From positions 24,154,931 to 24,218,930 of the forward strand of contig NC_059372.1 in the NCBI RefSeq assembly GCF_019703515.2: DNA of 64,000 bases, in the 5' to 3' direction. Shown in pieces: positions 1 through 11,530 of the stretch; the stretch's first letter is position 1; every line of letters starts with the position of its first letter. The notes below the pieces were generated by a model. It saw only the letters and a program-made list of their open reading frames with translations. It had not been told where the DNA came from and did not search any database. This stretch comes from Myxocyprinus asiaticus. Its lineage: Eukaryota > Chordata > Actinopteri > Cypriniformes > Catostomidae. The position numbers and the translations under genes were made by a program.

Positions 1-156
1 AATGTGCTTGTGTGTCTTCACTAATTTGTTAGAATAACTCATTAGGCAAACAATAAAGGCAGGTCTTGACACACAGCAGTAAATGTAAACAAATGTCCAA
101 TAATTGCTCCAGTTGAGGGTGAGAATGTGTTTTGTGTTTTGGATTTCATTTTGGGC

Positions 157-192
<36 letters not shown>

Positions 193-1305
193 CAGCTGTT
201 CAGTCTTTTTTAAAAGCAGAATCCTGTGGGAAGTGAGATCTCAAAGCGAATTGCAATTAATCACGTACAACATTGTGACCTTGCTAAGGATGTCATGACT
301 AATATTAATGCTTATTTTGTATCTGTATTCTCAGAAAATGTAATATGTCATTATATATGTCGCGGGTGAATTCTGATTCATCTTGTTTCCTGACTCCATT
401 TCATATACAGTATTTCCCTGTGTTACACAAAGGTTAAGTTGCAGGACAGGTTAATGTGAAGTCCCACCTTTTACCTCTAATGTAAGTTTATCCAGATGAA
501 CAGATCGTGGCAGATGAAATACCACAGAACAAGTCAGCAGAAATTGTAGTATGTACCCTGTGAAGTGACAGTGCAGTTATCTGCTCAGGCCTGCATAAAC
601 ATTGTCACAACAGGCTCAATAAATGCAGAAGTTATGGCTAGATGACATCAAGGGTGGGGGAAAAATCGTTTCAGCGATGTATCGCGATTCATACTGTTTG
701 CAGACCAGCTGTATCAAATACATGACCATTTGTGCCCGAATGAAACTACGATCCCAAAGTTCTCTCACAAACCCACGCACATAGCAACAGGAGAGTTTAT
801 TCGTGATAAGCCGAACAACAAACAACAAGAAAGCTCACGCCCGTTATTGTACTGATTTGCACACAACGGGGAAAACACAGAAGAAAATGACAAGGCAGTG
901 GTTCAGGAGATGTTGATGTTTTCATTTAATTTTTTTCCGATGCCTTTCTCTACTCTGGCACGCTCCATTTCATTGGCCTTTGTTTTATTGCCGGTCACTC
1001 GCTTGTCAGGACGGTGCGCACACTTGATGATAAAGGTTTGAAATCCATCGTAGCTTTTGCGACAGGGTTGTGCGATCTTCTACTCGCAGAGCAAACAGAT
1101 GGAACGGTGCATACGAGATGCTTGATAAATTTCTGAAGCAGCAACTGCGCTATTTAAACCATTTTACGATCACCTGTGCAGGAGAGGAGAAGCGGACAGC
1201 TGAGCTCTCATAGAAGCAGATATATCTCATCCTGGACCAGCAACTTCCTGTTGTGGTTAAAAATTAAAATGAATGGCATGGCATAGATTAATTTTAAATA
1301 ATTAA
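1..1305. other. no gene seen; poly-T tract
   Basis: AT-rich sequence without a supportable ORF. A T tract of more than 30 bases (about 160-192) may be the reverse-strand tail of a retroposon. Around 655-690 the text resembles the end of a hAT-type repeat (ATCGCGATTC motif), but no partner end was found. Confidence 0.4.
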
Positions 1306-1307
1306 AC

Positions 1308-1528
1308 AAAGGTGGACTGGGAAGAGAAATCGGCCCTTGATTTTACATAGAAACCTGCCCAAAAGTTGTGGGGGGGGGGGTTGGGTGGCGGTTGTCTCCA
1401 TCCTTTTCTGCATATCGCAGCACAGTTTAGCGGCCCGTTCAGCTTATCGCCACCTGTTCGGCCCTGTTTCGTGACTGACCCACCGGGAAAAGTCCCGGTT
1501 CTCCCTATGGCCAGTCCGTCCCTGCTAT
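1308..1528. mobile_element. hAT-like MITE, copy 1
   Basis: One of three copies of a short family (others at 56075 and 58765). Shared landmarks are 'ttttctgcatatcgc', 'gttcagcttatcgcc', 'ggaaaagtcc' and 'ctccctatggccagt'. The outer ends, GGTGGACTGGGA and the reverse complement of ggccagtccgtccctg, read as imperfect inverted termini of CAGGGGCGGACTGG type, as in hAT elements. A G run (1370-1379) lies inside. Non-coding. Confidence 0.55.
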
Positions 1529-2772
1529 TAAATGATTTGCAATGCTTAAAAATAAAAAAAAATAGTATTTGGTGTTTTGATGGAGAACCAATATTTTTTT
1601 TCTTCAAGTTTTTGAGGTTCTAAAGAAAGAAACTGAAAAACTGAGATACTCTTTTAAACTATAAAACCATTTATTTAATCTTGTGGATATTCCATGTTTG
1701 TCAGCTTGATGTTCCATTTATAGCACATGAACATCACCCAGATGTCAATTTGATGTGTTTATTTATTTATTTATTTTTTACATTGTTTGGTCATCTGCAA
1801 TACATCTATAAGATGTATGTCTCGGATGTCAATTACTGTATGTTTCCACTGACGTGGAAAAACTCGCTCTCAATGCTGCGAGAGATTATGCGAATGTGGG
1901 CTGTCTTCGCAATTACGGCTGCCACATCAGTCTATGGCAGAAATGGCAAGAATAGTATGTAGTATGCTATTTTGAACTCATCCTGTGATTGTTTTTAATT
2001 CATGGTCAATCTAATCATCATAAATATGCGTGATTACAGCCAGAAAGATGCAAACTTTATTTCCAAATGCCCAATGTATTAAAAACTGCTTGATGTATTG
2101 TGCTTTCATCCAGCCACTGTATTTTCACAATGAATGCATACAGTCATCATTTGAAGTCCATTGTTGATTAAAGCACTGAATCCAGCAGAAACTTCAGCAT
2201 TATCCTCATATGTTGAAGCACTTATGACACGTCACTGCTTTCAGCTCCCAGTCGTTGGCCGGCGCCTGGCGTTTTTCATTCCTCATTTGCATAAAGCAGT
2301 GTCGAGTGCATATAGAGTGCAACAGTCTGGTTCCGGAAGTAATAATCACATTAATTTATACCATAAACTAATTGATTTTCAACGATAACTTAAACCTTTA
2401 AAGACAAACAGACCATAAGCTCTGAGGTTGTTCATCGATGGTATATGCTTCGGTTGAAGCCATCCGCCTGCGTTTTCAACTTCATTGTTTAAAAATTGTG
2501 TTTGATAGCGGAATTCATGGTAAACAACTACATTACCCATGTACAGCAGAGAAAGATCCACCAATCAGAACCGTGTCCAAAGAAACCGCAAAACGTGTCT
2601 CGGAGCGACCGCGGACTCCCATGACACACTGTGAATGAAGTAATCGAGTCGGTCTCCCTTCACCCTTAAACTACTTGATCATATTGGGATATTTTGCAAT
2701 ACACATTAAATATATCGCTTCTATACTTATAATCAACAACCCAAAATCAATAGTTTTATAGATTTACATAGG
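1529..2772. other. no gene seen
   Basis: AT-rich, short ORFs only, none with a recognisable domain. A TTTA tetranucleotide run lies near 1760. Nothing else could be identified. Confidence 0.4.
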
Positions 2773-3203
2773 GTTTTTTTTCTTATCCCCTTTTTTTTTT
2801 CTCCCAATTTGGAATGCCCAATTCCACTACATAGTAGTGATCTCAAACTCGCCTCAGTTCGGGTGGTGGAGGACAAGTCTCGGTTACCTCTGCTTCTGAA
2901 ACAGTCAATCCACACCTCTTATCACGTGGCTCGATGTACATGACACTGTGCAGACTCCCAGCATTTGGAGGCTCATGCTACTCTCCGCGATCCACGTAGA
3001 ACTTACCACGTGCCCCATTGAGAGCGAGAACCACTAATCACGACCACAAGGAGGTTACCCCATGTGACTCTACCCTCCCTAGCAACCGGGCCAATTTGGT
3101 TGCTTAGGAGACCTTGCTGGAATCACTCAGCACACCCTGGATTCGAACTCTCGACTCCAGGGGTGATAGTCGGCGTCAATACTCGCTGAGCTACCCAGGC
3201 CCC
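2773..3203 (-). mobile_element. tRNA-derived SINE, copy 1 (minus strand)
   Basis: Read on the minus strand, it starts with a tRNA-like head ggcctgggtagctcagcg, with an A box (TAGCTCAGCGAGTA, complement of 3180-3193) and a B box (GAGTTCGAATCC type, complement of 3139-3152). A tRNA-unrelated body follows, and the plus strand carries a T-rich 3' tail (2774-2811). Copies 2 (5524) and 3 (34660) share the body landmarks 'ccaatttggaatg', 'acaaggaggttaccccatg' and 'ttggttgcttaggagacc'. This is the common cyprinid tRNA-SINE type. Confidence 0.8.
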
Positions 3204-3962
3204 TATTTCCATTTTCTTTTATTCAATGACATCATTAATGCTTCATGGGAATGTAGTCCATGCCCTCATGAAAGACGATAAGTACACAGCCTTTTACCCT
3301 TGTCTTTATGTCCAATTTTCGAATACTTTTTAGCCTCAAAACCAAGTTCGTGATGTGATTCTCCTCGGAGCTGGTTGGTTTGGTTCAGTGCATGGCTTAC
3401 AACTCTTATGAAGGATTTTATAAAAAGTCTATGGAAGAAATTAATGGGGAAAGTACTTCCGGAACCCAGATGGCTGAAAACTTGGGTGGTCACTGTTGCA
3501 TTTCAATGCCCTCGACCGCCCTCAATGTCTTCTCCGCGCCGATGTCAATCCCGCAATCAACCTTCCATAGGAATGCTTTGAAAATGCTTGCTCGCCTTCG
3601 CTCACAGCGCACCAGTGGAAATGTACGGTAAGACATTCAGATGTCTTTTGAAATGTTTATAATTTGTAATGTTTGTAAATCTGATCTTTTTAAAGGCCTG
3701 CTCACACCAAATCTGTGACGATTTTGCGACAAACATCTGATGGAAGGTCTATTTACACTGAGTCCTTAAAAAAAAAAAAATTAAACTAAAAACTATTTCA
3801 CTCCTGTATAGTAGGCTGCACTGTTGCGGTGCTGTTGTTATACCAGTCTCCTGTTCGTACCCTTCAGCTTTTAGAGATTAATATAATAAACACTGTTAAA
3901 GCATTTATTTTCCTAATTATGCATAACTGTTTCATTATATAATTTCCATGATTTTATTTATT

Positions 3963-5395
3963 AGGGCCCAAGCACCGATGCTGCGAAGAGCCTATTGTTC
4001 TAGGCGTTTTATTTTTCCCCAAATGAATCGCATTTTTGAGGGCCTAAACATACTCTAACTCATGAAATTTTGCACACGCATCAGAAGTGGCGAAAACTGA
4101 CATCTGATATGGGTTTCAGAACTAGGTGTTGCAAAATGGCTTGTTAGCGCCACCTACAAACTTTCAACGATGTGCGGTTTACATTACGTTTCACTTACAC
4201 TTACGAAAATCGGTACAAATACCTACCAAAAAAAAGGCTGTTGGACCCATGCCCTAAACTCAACAGGAAGTCGGCCATTTTGATTTTTCTCTTCAATATT
4301 TGCTCAGTTTTTGCCATTTCCAGGCCTTGTATTTTAATGAACTCCTCCTAGAGATTTCATCAGATCTACATCATATTTGGTTATTCTAATCTAAAGGCCT
4401 TGTTGATGCTAAATTGCGAAGCTTTTTTTTCGTTGAAGGGCATGTCTGTGGCGGCCTGACAAAATTCGATGTTTCGCCATGAAACAGGAAGTTGTTATAA
4501 CTCGTACATAAAATGTCCAATCTGCTCCAAACTTTACATGTTTGATAGTAGTCCCGGCCTGAATACATCTATGTGCCAACATTCAGTTATAGTCATAGTG
4601 CCACCTACTGGCAACAGCCAATTCCAGGTCTTGTACTTTAACAAACTCCTCCCAGAGATTTAATCAGATCAACATTATATTTAGTCAGTCTTAATCTAAA
4701 GGCCTTGGTGATGTTAAATTGCGAAGCTTTTGGTTTTTGTTGAAGGGCATGTCTGTGGCGGCCTGGCAAAATTCGATATGAAACTAGTCACATTTGAGGC
4801 TTAAACACGCTCAAACTCATGAAACTTTGCACACATCTCAAAAGTGGGGGAAATTTACATCTGATACTGGTTTTAGAATTAATTGTGGCAAAATGGCTCG
4901 ATAGCGCCACCTACAAAATTTCAACGAAGGAGCCCTCACGCCATGTTTCACCTACACATAAGAAAGTCGGTAGGCATATGTAACATGTCAACACGTACAA
5001 AAAAGTATCTTAGAACCATATCCGAAACCCAACAGGAAGTCAGCCATTGTGATTTTTCTTCAATTCTTGCTCAGTTTTTGCCATTTCCAGGCCTCGTACT
5101 TTAACAAACTCCTCCTAGAGATTAAATCAGATCAACATCATATTCGGCCAGTCTAACCTAAAGGCCTTGGCGATGCTAAATTGCGAAGCTTTTGAGTTTT
5201 CTTTGAACAGCGTGTCCGTGGCGGCCTGACAAAATTTGCTGTTTCGCCATGAAACAGGAAGTTAACTCAAACATAATGTCCAATCTTTACATGTTTTATA
5301 AGAGTCCCAGCCTGAACACTTCTATGTGCTAATATTCAGTTATAGTCATAGTGCCACCTACTGGCAACAGGAAATGACATGTTTTACACTGTGAT
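3963..5395. repeat. interspersed repeat with internal ~757-bp tandem duplication
   Basis: Begins 'agggcccaagcaccgatg', a common fish repeat start. Text at 4031-4620 recurs at 4788-5390 with moderate divergence. Landmarks: 'aaactcatgaaa..tttgcacac', 'caacaggaagtc.gccatt', 'ggccttg.tgatgctaaattgcgaagctttt', 'gtgccacctactggcaacag'. A third partial block lies at 4612-4785. Non-coding; superfamily not recognised. Confidence 0.65.
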
Positions 5396-5523
5396 ACACT
5401 CTTAACAACATTTAAGTGCCAAAAAATGCAAAAAAACAAAAAATTGGAGTGACATTCCCCTGGCACAGCAGCCCCAACGTGCACCAGGGTGGGAGGGCCT
5501 GTTCATCACTGTTTGCAGCTTTA

Positions 5524-5890
5524 AATTTTTTTTTTTCCAATTTGGAATGCCCAATTCCCAATGCGCTCTAAGTCCTTGTGATGGCATAGTGACTCGCCTC
5601 AATCTTGGTGGCGGAAGACGAATCTCAGTTGCCTCCGAGACCGCCAATCCGCGCATCTTATCACATGGCTTGTTGAGTACGTTACCGTGGAGACGTAGGG
5701 CATGTGGAGGCTTCACACTATTCTCCACGGCATCCACGCACAACTCTCCACGCGCCCCACCGAGAGCGAGAACCACACATTATAGCGACCACAAGGAGGT
5801 TACCCCATGTGACTCTACCCTCCCTAGCAACTGGCCAATTTGGTTGCTTAGGAGACCTGGTCGGAGTCACTCAGCATGCTACCCAGGCCC
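5524..5890 (-). mobile_element. tRNA-derived SINE, copy 2, head deleted
   Basis: Same body as the SINEs at 2773 and 34660, minus orientation, with a T tract at 5526-5536 as its tail. The junction 'cactcagcatgc|tacccaggccc' shows a deletion that removed the B box and most of the tRNA-like head, so this copy should lack its internal Pol III promoter. Confidence 0.75.
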
Positions 5891-6084
5891 ACCTCTTTCC
5901 ATGATGTTGATGCATTTTGAGGATTATATAATTTGTGTTTTATGTGAGTGAGATGAGTAAAGAGCGCTGTTTCATATTTATTTACACCTGTATTTTGCCA
6001 CAAGTAGGTCAGTATTCCAGAATCCTGAACTCAACTTCTCTCTTTATAATGCCTGGATAATATAACACAAGTTACAGTGATGTA

Positions 6085-6591
6085 CACTATCAAACGTTTT
6101 GAAACACTTTCTCATTCTTTATAACTTTTCTTCACATTTTAGAATAATAGTAAAGTCATTAAAACTATGGAATAACATAAATGGAACTATGGGAATTATG
6201 TTGTGACTAAACAAAATCCAAAATAAATCAAAACTGTGTTATATTTTAGCATCTTCAAAGTAGTCACCCTTTGCCTAGAATTTGCAGACATGTACTCTTG
6301 ACATTTTCTCAACCAACTTCTTGAGGTATCACCCTGGGATGCTTTTTGAAGGCGTATTGAAGGAGTTCCCATCTATGTTGGGCATTTATTGGCTGCTTTT
6401 ATTATTTGGTCCAAGTCATCAATTATTTTTTAATTAAATTTTAGTTTTATAATGAAATTAATATGGTGTCACAATTATATTTTTGTCTGAAACTAATTTC
6501 AAACATTTAAGCATACGCCTTCAGGTCAAAAGATTTTTAAGATCATGAGAAACATTTCAGTCGAGTGTTTCAAAACTTTTGACCGGTAGTG
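6085..6591. mobile_element. Tc1/mariner MITE with CACTACCGGTCAAAAGTTTTGAAACAC ends, copy 1
   Basis: The right end reads TTTGACCGGTAGTG followed by TA; the left end, CACTATCAAACGTTTTG, is degenerate and preceded by TA. It is the reverse complement of the copy at 15445 (shared 'tttgcagacatgtactcttgac'). The interior resembles the end of a Tc1 transposase gene with many stops, so it is a dead deletion derivative. Confidence 0.8.
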
Positions 6592-7319
6592 TAAATACAC
6601 ATGGAATAATGTACATTGAGAATAACAGTAGGCTATAGTATTAAATGATTAATATATAAAAAATTATATAAAAGAGAACTGCTCACAGTCTTTATTTAAA
6701 TTATTGCAATACTTTGTTATTGTCCTTGGAATAAAAATAGCAGTGTGGTTCTTTTGTCTAAAACATTGCATGTAACTTATTTTACTATGAGCTTAGTGCA
6801 GAGGAATTGCCGAACTTCGCTGCTATATGTAATGCCATGAGAATATACAGGGGTATTGATATACATATTAAATAATGTTGGCTACATTAAGACAAAAAAA
6901 AAAGCAAACTTTCAAAAACAGAACTGGCTTTAGTTTTGCAGTACAAAGGGTTCATGAACTGCAACTATTTTTAAGTATATAATTTTCAGCTGTGTATCAG
7001 CTGCACGTCCAGTGCCGGTGTTTGCCAGTTGATTAGCGCCACCAACGCGTTGGATGGAGCAGTTGCAGCGACTCAGGAAAAATGACAAAAATATCTTCTC
7101 ATTGGTCAGTCAGTTTTCATCACAGTCTGAATAAAAAAAAAAAATCTGACCACTCCGTAAAAAAAACCTTTGGATTGTCGGCGGACGATTTGTCTGACCC
7201 ACTGTGAATAGTGCCATCGGAATCCATTGTTACCATTCAAAAGCTCGTTCAGAATGAACAGTCGCACCGAAAAAACGGGTTTGGTGTGAACAGGCCTTAA
7301 GATGTTTAGCAGATGTTAA

Positions 7320-7730
7320 AGGTGCACTCCTTTGCATTGGGTGCATTAAAAAAAGTTGGATTCGGTTGTAAATTAATTGTAATTTTGAAACGTATGTATA
7401 AAATCATGAGCACTCATGAGAGGAAGGCTTCAGTCATATCAGTAAACTAATAAAAGCTGTTTTTTTTTTTTTTGTTTTTTTCCTACATGAAGAGGGTCCC
7501 CTCATGGGGGCTGCCATGTTAGAGTCCTATGACCACTTGAATACTGCTATCTTTTATTTCTGTAACCACCCTGTTATTGGACACTTTTGCTCATGGATTA
7601 AATTAATCATGACTGAGTGAATTTGTACAATGGCATTTATAACTGAAAAAGTTTGTCTTTAACTGATGCTTCATTCACACCCCTAGGTGTCAGTGTTTAA
7701 GACGACATGCTTAAAAAAATTAGTGCACCT
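7320..7730. mobile_element. TTAA-flanked MITE, AGGTGCAC family, copy 1
   Basis: 411 bp, AGGTGCACTCC ... AGTGCACCT, with TTAA immediately outside both ends (7316-7319, 7731-7734). Related copies lie at 44753, 56594 and 35348. Shared interior text includes 'aaaatcatgagcactca', 'ataaaagctgtttt', 'gggggctgccatgttag' and 'attattggacactttt'. No coding capacity. Confidence 0.8.
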
Positions 7731-8504
7731 TTAATTACATTGTGAAGCTTTCCAAATGAAAAGATTTAAAATGTACATATCGAAGATGTACGTGTGCTAC
7801 CTGAGTTTCCTCCCCCTAGTATCTGTTCTGAAATTTACAGACAGCGTTCTTGCTGGAAAGGAAGAATGTTCTGTTTTCAAATATTTCTTAAAGTTGTGTA
7901 AAGTTATTTTCAACTATTTTGTGTACATTTGCTTTAATTTATCGCTATTATATCGGCCATTTTGATGTCATTATCGTGCATTAGCTCTTAAACTAGTCCG
8001 TTAACCACAAGTACATACTTGTTGGACAGACCTGCTATCATGCTGGGAATCCCATCACCCAACTTTTGGTCTCCACATGGGCCTATTTTGACTACAGGGG
8101 TTCAGTTTGCTTCAGCTATTATCACTTCAAAACTTGTGTATGTGTGACTCAGGAGATTCCTATCAGACTGCGGTATGGAATATATTTGTGGTTGAGTGTC
8201 ATTAGGGTGTTGTCATTTTCTGTTTGAATGTGGAATGATTCTGCACTGTCTTGATGGAACCTGCTGTGGATCAGCCTATAGGCACACAGAGCTGTTGAAC
8301 TTGTCTACTGGTTGAGCGATTAGATCAAAACAATTGTTTTATCATAACTGCTGTGTAGACAACTGTCAGCACCATGGAACCCTGTTGGACAACTGAATGA
8401 TATTGCTTTAATCTTGGGTGAGTCCAAGTTCATTCTGACACTCCCTTCAAGAGGACACGCTCATCTCTTCAGATTAATATTAGACCTTATGAATTTTTCC
8501 TTAA
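7731..8504. other. no gene seen
   Basis: Single-copy-looking sequence between two TTAA-flanked elements. The 69-codon open frame at 7756-7965 has no recognisable domain and is AT-rich, so I do not call it a gene. Confidence 0.4.
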
Positions 8505-8532
8505 AGGTGCAATATGTAGCATTTTTAATATT

Positions 8533-8568
<36 letters not shown>

Positions 8569-8794
8569 CAATGTGTGCGGCTTGTAACGCAACTTAAAAT
8601 TAGCCCTTCCTGGACTTCCTAGGTTGCCTATTAAAGCCTGTAGACTGATTGTCATGCGAAGGGAGCGGGTCGCTTTTGCCGGGAAAATCCAAAGGATGTG
8701 ACGTTTTGTCCGCTCCTGAGAGCCTTGCCTCAGTGTTTCCTTATTTAACAGCGTCAACAGACAGTCTGCAACACTAGGTAACGTTATCTTAGAG

Positions 8795-9030
8795 ATGGAA
8801 TCCAGTAAACATCCGGCTCCCAGCACCACACCGACTCCTACACAAAATCAGAGTAAGCCAAAAAAAAAAAACCATTTATCTACTGAATCCAGTCTGGCTA
8901 AGCGGGAACGTGATCGTGGTCGAGTGAAAACTAGAGTGAACATCGGCAGGGCGTTTGATTCCTGGAGGGACCTTCGTTCGGTTTTGGGGATCAAAACCAA
9001 CCCTGAATTGGCATTCTTCTTATTGGACAG
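8795..9030 (+). CDS. exon-like ORF of a TTAA-flanked transposon, product unrecognised
   Basis: An ATG at 8795 opens a Lys/Arg-rich, soluble-looking reading frame of about 79 codons. A low-complexity Pro/Thr/Ser and Lys stretch is followed by a compact conserved-looking segment, KTRVNIGRAFDSWRDLR and then GIKTNPELAFFLLD. The frame stops exactly at a canonical donor, CAG|GTAAGC at 9030-9031, as expected for a first coding exon. I have seen similar segments in repeat-derived fish proteins, but I cannot name the family. No downstream exon remains before the inserted LINE, so this copy cannot make a full protein. Confidence 0.4.
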
Positions 9031-9719
9031 GTAAGCTTACATAACTGCAAAGCATGTGAAATATAGTGCCATAAGGATTGATCTGTGTCATTTTGGCTAA
9101 CTTGATCTTGCCTGCTACGCTGACGAATTGCAAGCTACCATGATTCGTAACTTTTTCAAATAATTTCAACGATCTTCTCTTTATAATAAAAGTCAGGTAT
9201 GCTGATTCACAGTAACTAACATAATGTTAATCTGTAATTATTCAGCAAGGTAAACTACAATAACACATGAAATTAATGCTAGACAATGTTCAAGATAATG
9301 CAAAAAGACCCATTCATTAGTGTAACGTTACTTGGTTATACAGAAAATATATACATTCTATTATTATAAAACAATAGTGCATTGATATATCAAAATGACA
9401 GTTGTGATGGAATCACATCAATATTGAATTGTCAACATATTTATAACGAACAGTTTATTTTATAAACCGCTATTGTCATCCACTAAATGTAGGTAAAAGC
9501 TATCGATAAAGCTGGCTAGCTAGCTAATGCTGACATAGGCTATCGTATAAATGCAGTCAATGAATCGGCAAAGAAAAGTGATTACTTCAAACTACAGTCT
9601 CGCATAGTCAAATCTATATCCACACTTTGTTTTAGCCCTGTTCCAGCACTGGAGAATCAAATGTAATATACAGTCTCAAAGTTTGTAGTAAAACAATCAT
9701 AACTGTGTAATCTTAATTA

Positions 9720-10498
9720 TCAGAATCAGAATGAGCTTTATTGCCAAGTATGCTTACACATACAAGGAATTTGTCTTGGTGACAGGAGCTTCCAGTGTAC
9801 AACAATACAAAAACAGCAAGACATAGATAATAATAAAAAATAATTATACACATACGTACAGACACACACACACACACATGGGTAGTGCAAATTTAATACA
9901 ATCTTATGTACAGTGCAAATATATTTTCTTTTTTTTTTTTTTTTTCTTTCAGAGGAATGAAATGGCAGAAGAGGTTTGATGTGTTGGATAAATATAAGAA
10001 AGACTAAACTGTGTATTGCACATAGTTATTGCTCAGTGGGGCAATTTAACTGTTCATGAGATGGATAGCCTGGGGGAAAAAATCTGTTCCTGTGCCTGAC
10101 GATTCTGGTGCTCAGAGCTCTGAAGCATCGGCCAGAAGGCAACAGTTCAAAAAGGTAGTGGGCAGGGTGAGTGGGGTCCAGAGTGATTCTTTTTTTTTTT
10201 TTTTTTTTTTTCTCCAGCCTTTTTCCTCACTCTGGAAGTGTATAGTTCTTGAAGGGGGGGGGGGGCAACCAATAATCCTCTCAGCAGTCCGAACTGTCCT
10301 TTTGTAGTCTTCTGATGTTTGATTTCGTAGCTGAACCAAACCAGACAGTTATTGAAGTGCAGAGGACAGACTCGATGAATGCTGAGTAAAACTGTATCAG
10401 CAGCGCCTGTGGCAGGTTGAATTTCCTCAGCTGGCGAAGGAAGTACAACCTCTGCTTGGCCTTTTTCACAATGGAGTCAATGTGGGTCATTAATCATC
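9720..10498 (-). mobile_element. LINE 3' half, minus strand (RT C-terminus and 3' UTR)
   Basis: On the minus strand, 10490-10281 encodes the end of a non-LTR reverse transcriptase ORF (HIDSIVKKAKQRLYFLRQLR, then a FYSAFIESVL segment). This is followed by the LINE 3' region down to 'tcagaatcagaatgagctttattgcc' at 9720. A similar 3' tail is at 56692. Stops and a poly-T tract (10190-10211) show decay. The 5' half of a LINE continues in the opposite orientation at 10499. Confidence 0.7.
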
Positions 10499-11063
10499 AT
10501 GATGGCACCGTAGATGGCCACCTCGGTGTGGAGCGCTTCTATTGTTTTGTTATTTTTGTTTGTTTGTCCTGTGTTTAGTAATCTTTTTTCAGTCAGTTTT
10601 ACCAGAGACTAAATGCTGAACATTCGACAGCATATACCAGTCAATCTTTTCCCGGATTTTTAATATTCTGACGTTTTGTGAAACATTTTAGTTGGAGGCG
10701 TGGCTGTGTTTAAACGCGCTCTGAGACGCAGGCGAGGGAGACGAGCAGGCGCGCTGATCAAACTCCGTCAGCGGGGCTTTCAAACAATGCTGCCGAGCAT
10801 TCATCTAGCGAATCTCCGCTCTCTCCCTAACAAAACGGACAAACTACATCTCACCTGCACAAACAAGGACTTTTCAAACTCTGCTGCCTTGTGCTTCACA
10901 GAAACCTGGCTGAGTGAAGCCATTCCGGACAGTGCGTTACATCTGCCAGGCTTTCGGCTGTTCAGAGCCGATCGCATCGGAGTTAACGGGGAAAACGAGA
11001 GGCGGTGGAACATGCTCGTACATCAGTGAAAGTTGGTGTACAGATGTAACAACGTTAAAGAAG
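10499..11063 (+). pseudogene. LINE 5' UTR and endonuclease start, plus strand, frameshifted
   Basis: Starts 'gatggcaccgtagatggcc', like a full 5' end of a fish L2/CR1-type LINE. From about 10700 it encodes the start of the ORF2 endonuclease: SIHLANLRSLPNKTDKLHL and CFTETWLSEAIPDSALHLPG. The catalytic Asn (ANLRSLPNK) and Glu (FTETWL) positions are visible. A frameshift near 10990-11005 moves the frame from NGENERRW to KTRGGGTCSYISESWCTDV. It is head to head with the LINE 3' half at 9720-10498, and the transposon's own sequence resumes at about 11064. Confidence 0.7.
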
Positions 11064-11530
11064 ATGTGTATCTTTCATGATGCCGGTGAATCACTTTCAG
11101 TCTCTTTGTTTTTGTTATGCTCGCTCGCGTCCCTATACAGTGTGCACACGCGCGATCACAAGCAACAGGCTGCAGTTCACTTAATGGCCACAGGTGTCAT
11201 TAATAACAAGGGTTTCTGAATCTTACATACTGCACCTTTAAACTCTTCTCACAGTAGCTCATGCTTTTAACTGTTTTATTGACGTGCTATGTTATTGAGA
11301 ACCTTTTTAGCTGAGATTTAGGTTAAGTAACTATTTGAATGATTATGAATGTCAAACATCTCAAAGCCATTTTGTAGTAAAAAAAAAAAAAAAAAATTCC
11401 ATTTTAAGCTAATATGAAATGTAGCTATGATTGTTATAACAGTGGTTTTCAGCTAGGTTTGCATAGAAGTCTAGATTTTACATTAAACATCAAGTGATGA
11501 GCCAACATGACATCAAACTGATATCCATAA

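Larger units (their letters stand above)
3694..7296. mobile_element. TTAA-flanked element with AGGCCTG(C/T)TCACACC termini, composite
   Basis: Inverted ends AGGCCTGCTCACACCAAA (3694) and TTTGGTGTGAACAGGCC (to 7296) lie next to TTAA on both sides. Between them sit unrelated repeats: the 757-bp duplicated block (3963-5395), a SINE (5524-5890) and a Tc1 MITE (6085-6591). The outer element was therefore a short MITE later enlarged by insertions. It has no coding capacity. Confidence 0.6.
8505..11237 (+). mobile_element. TTAA-flanked DNA transposon with AGGTGCA(A/G)TATGTA ends
   Basis: The left end AGGTGCAATATGTAGC (8505) and right end CTTACATACTGCACCT (to 11237) form an inverted pair. TTAA is next to both (8501-8504, 11238-11241). 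The outer heptamer AGGTGCA is shared with the shorter MITE family at 7320, 35348, 44753 and 56594. Inside are an exon-like ORF (8795-9030) and a LINE inserted at about 9720-11063 (separate entries). Piggybac- or Kolobok-type insertion into TTAA is the likely mechanism. Confidence 0.65.

Noticed and set aside
104..298. Open frame with a long Phe run near the left edge
   Set aside because: It is a translation through a poly-T tract.
3139..3193. tRNA-like A and B boxes (also near 35045-35095)
   Set aside because: They lie in the heads of dispersed SINEs with a tRNA-unrelated body and T-rich tail, so they are not tRNA genes.
5402..5951. Overlapping open frames of 124 and 134 codons on both strands
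   Set aside because: They fall inside the SINE at 5524-5890, whose GC-rich body lacks stops by chance.
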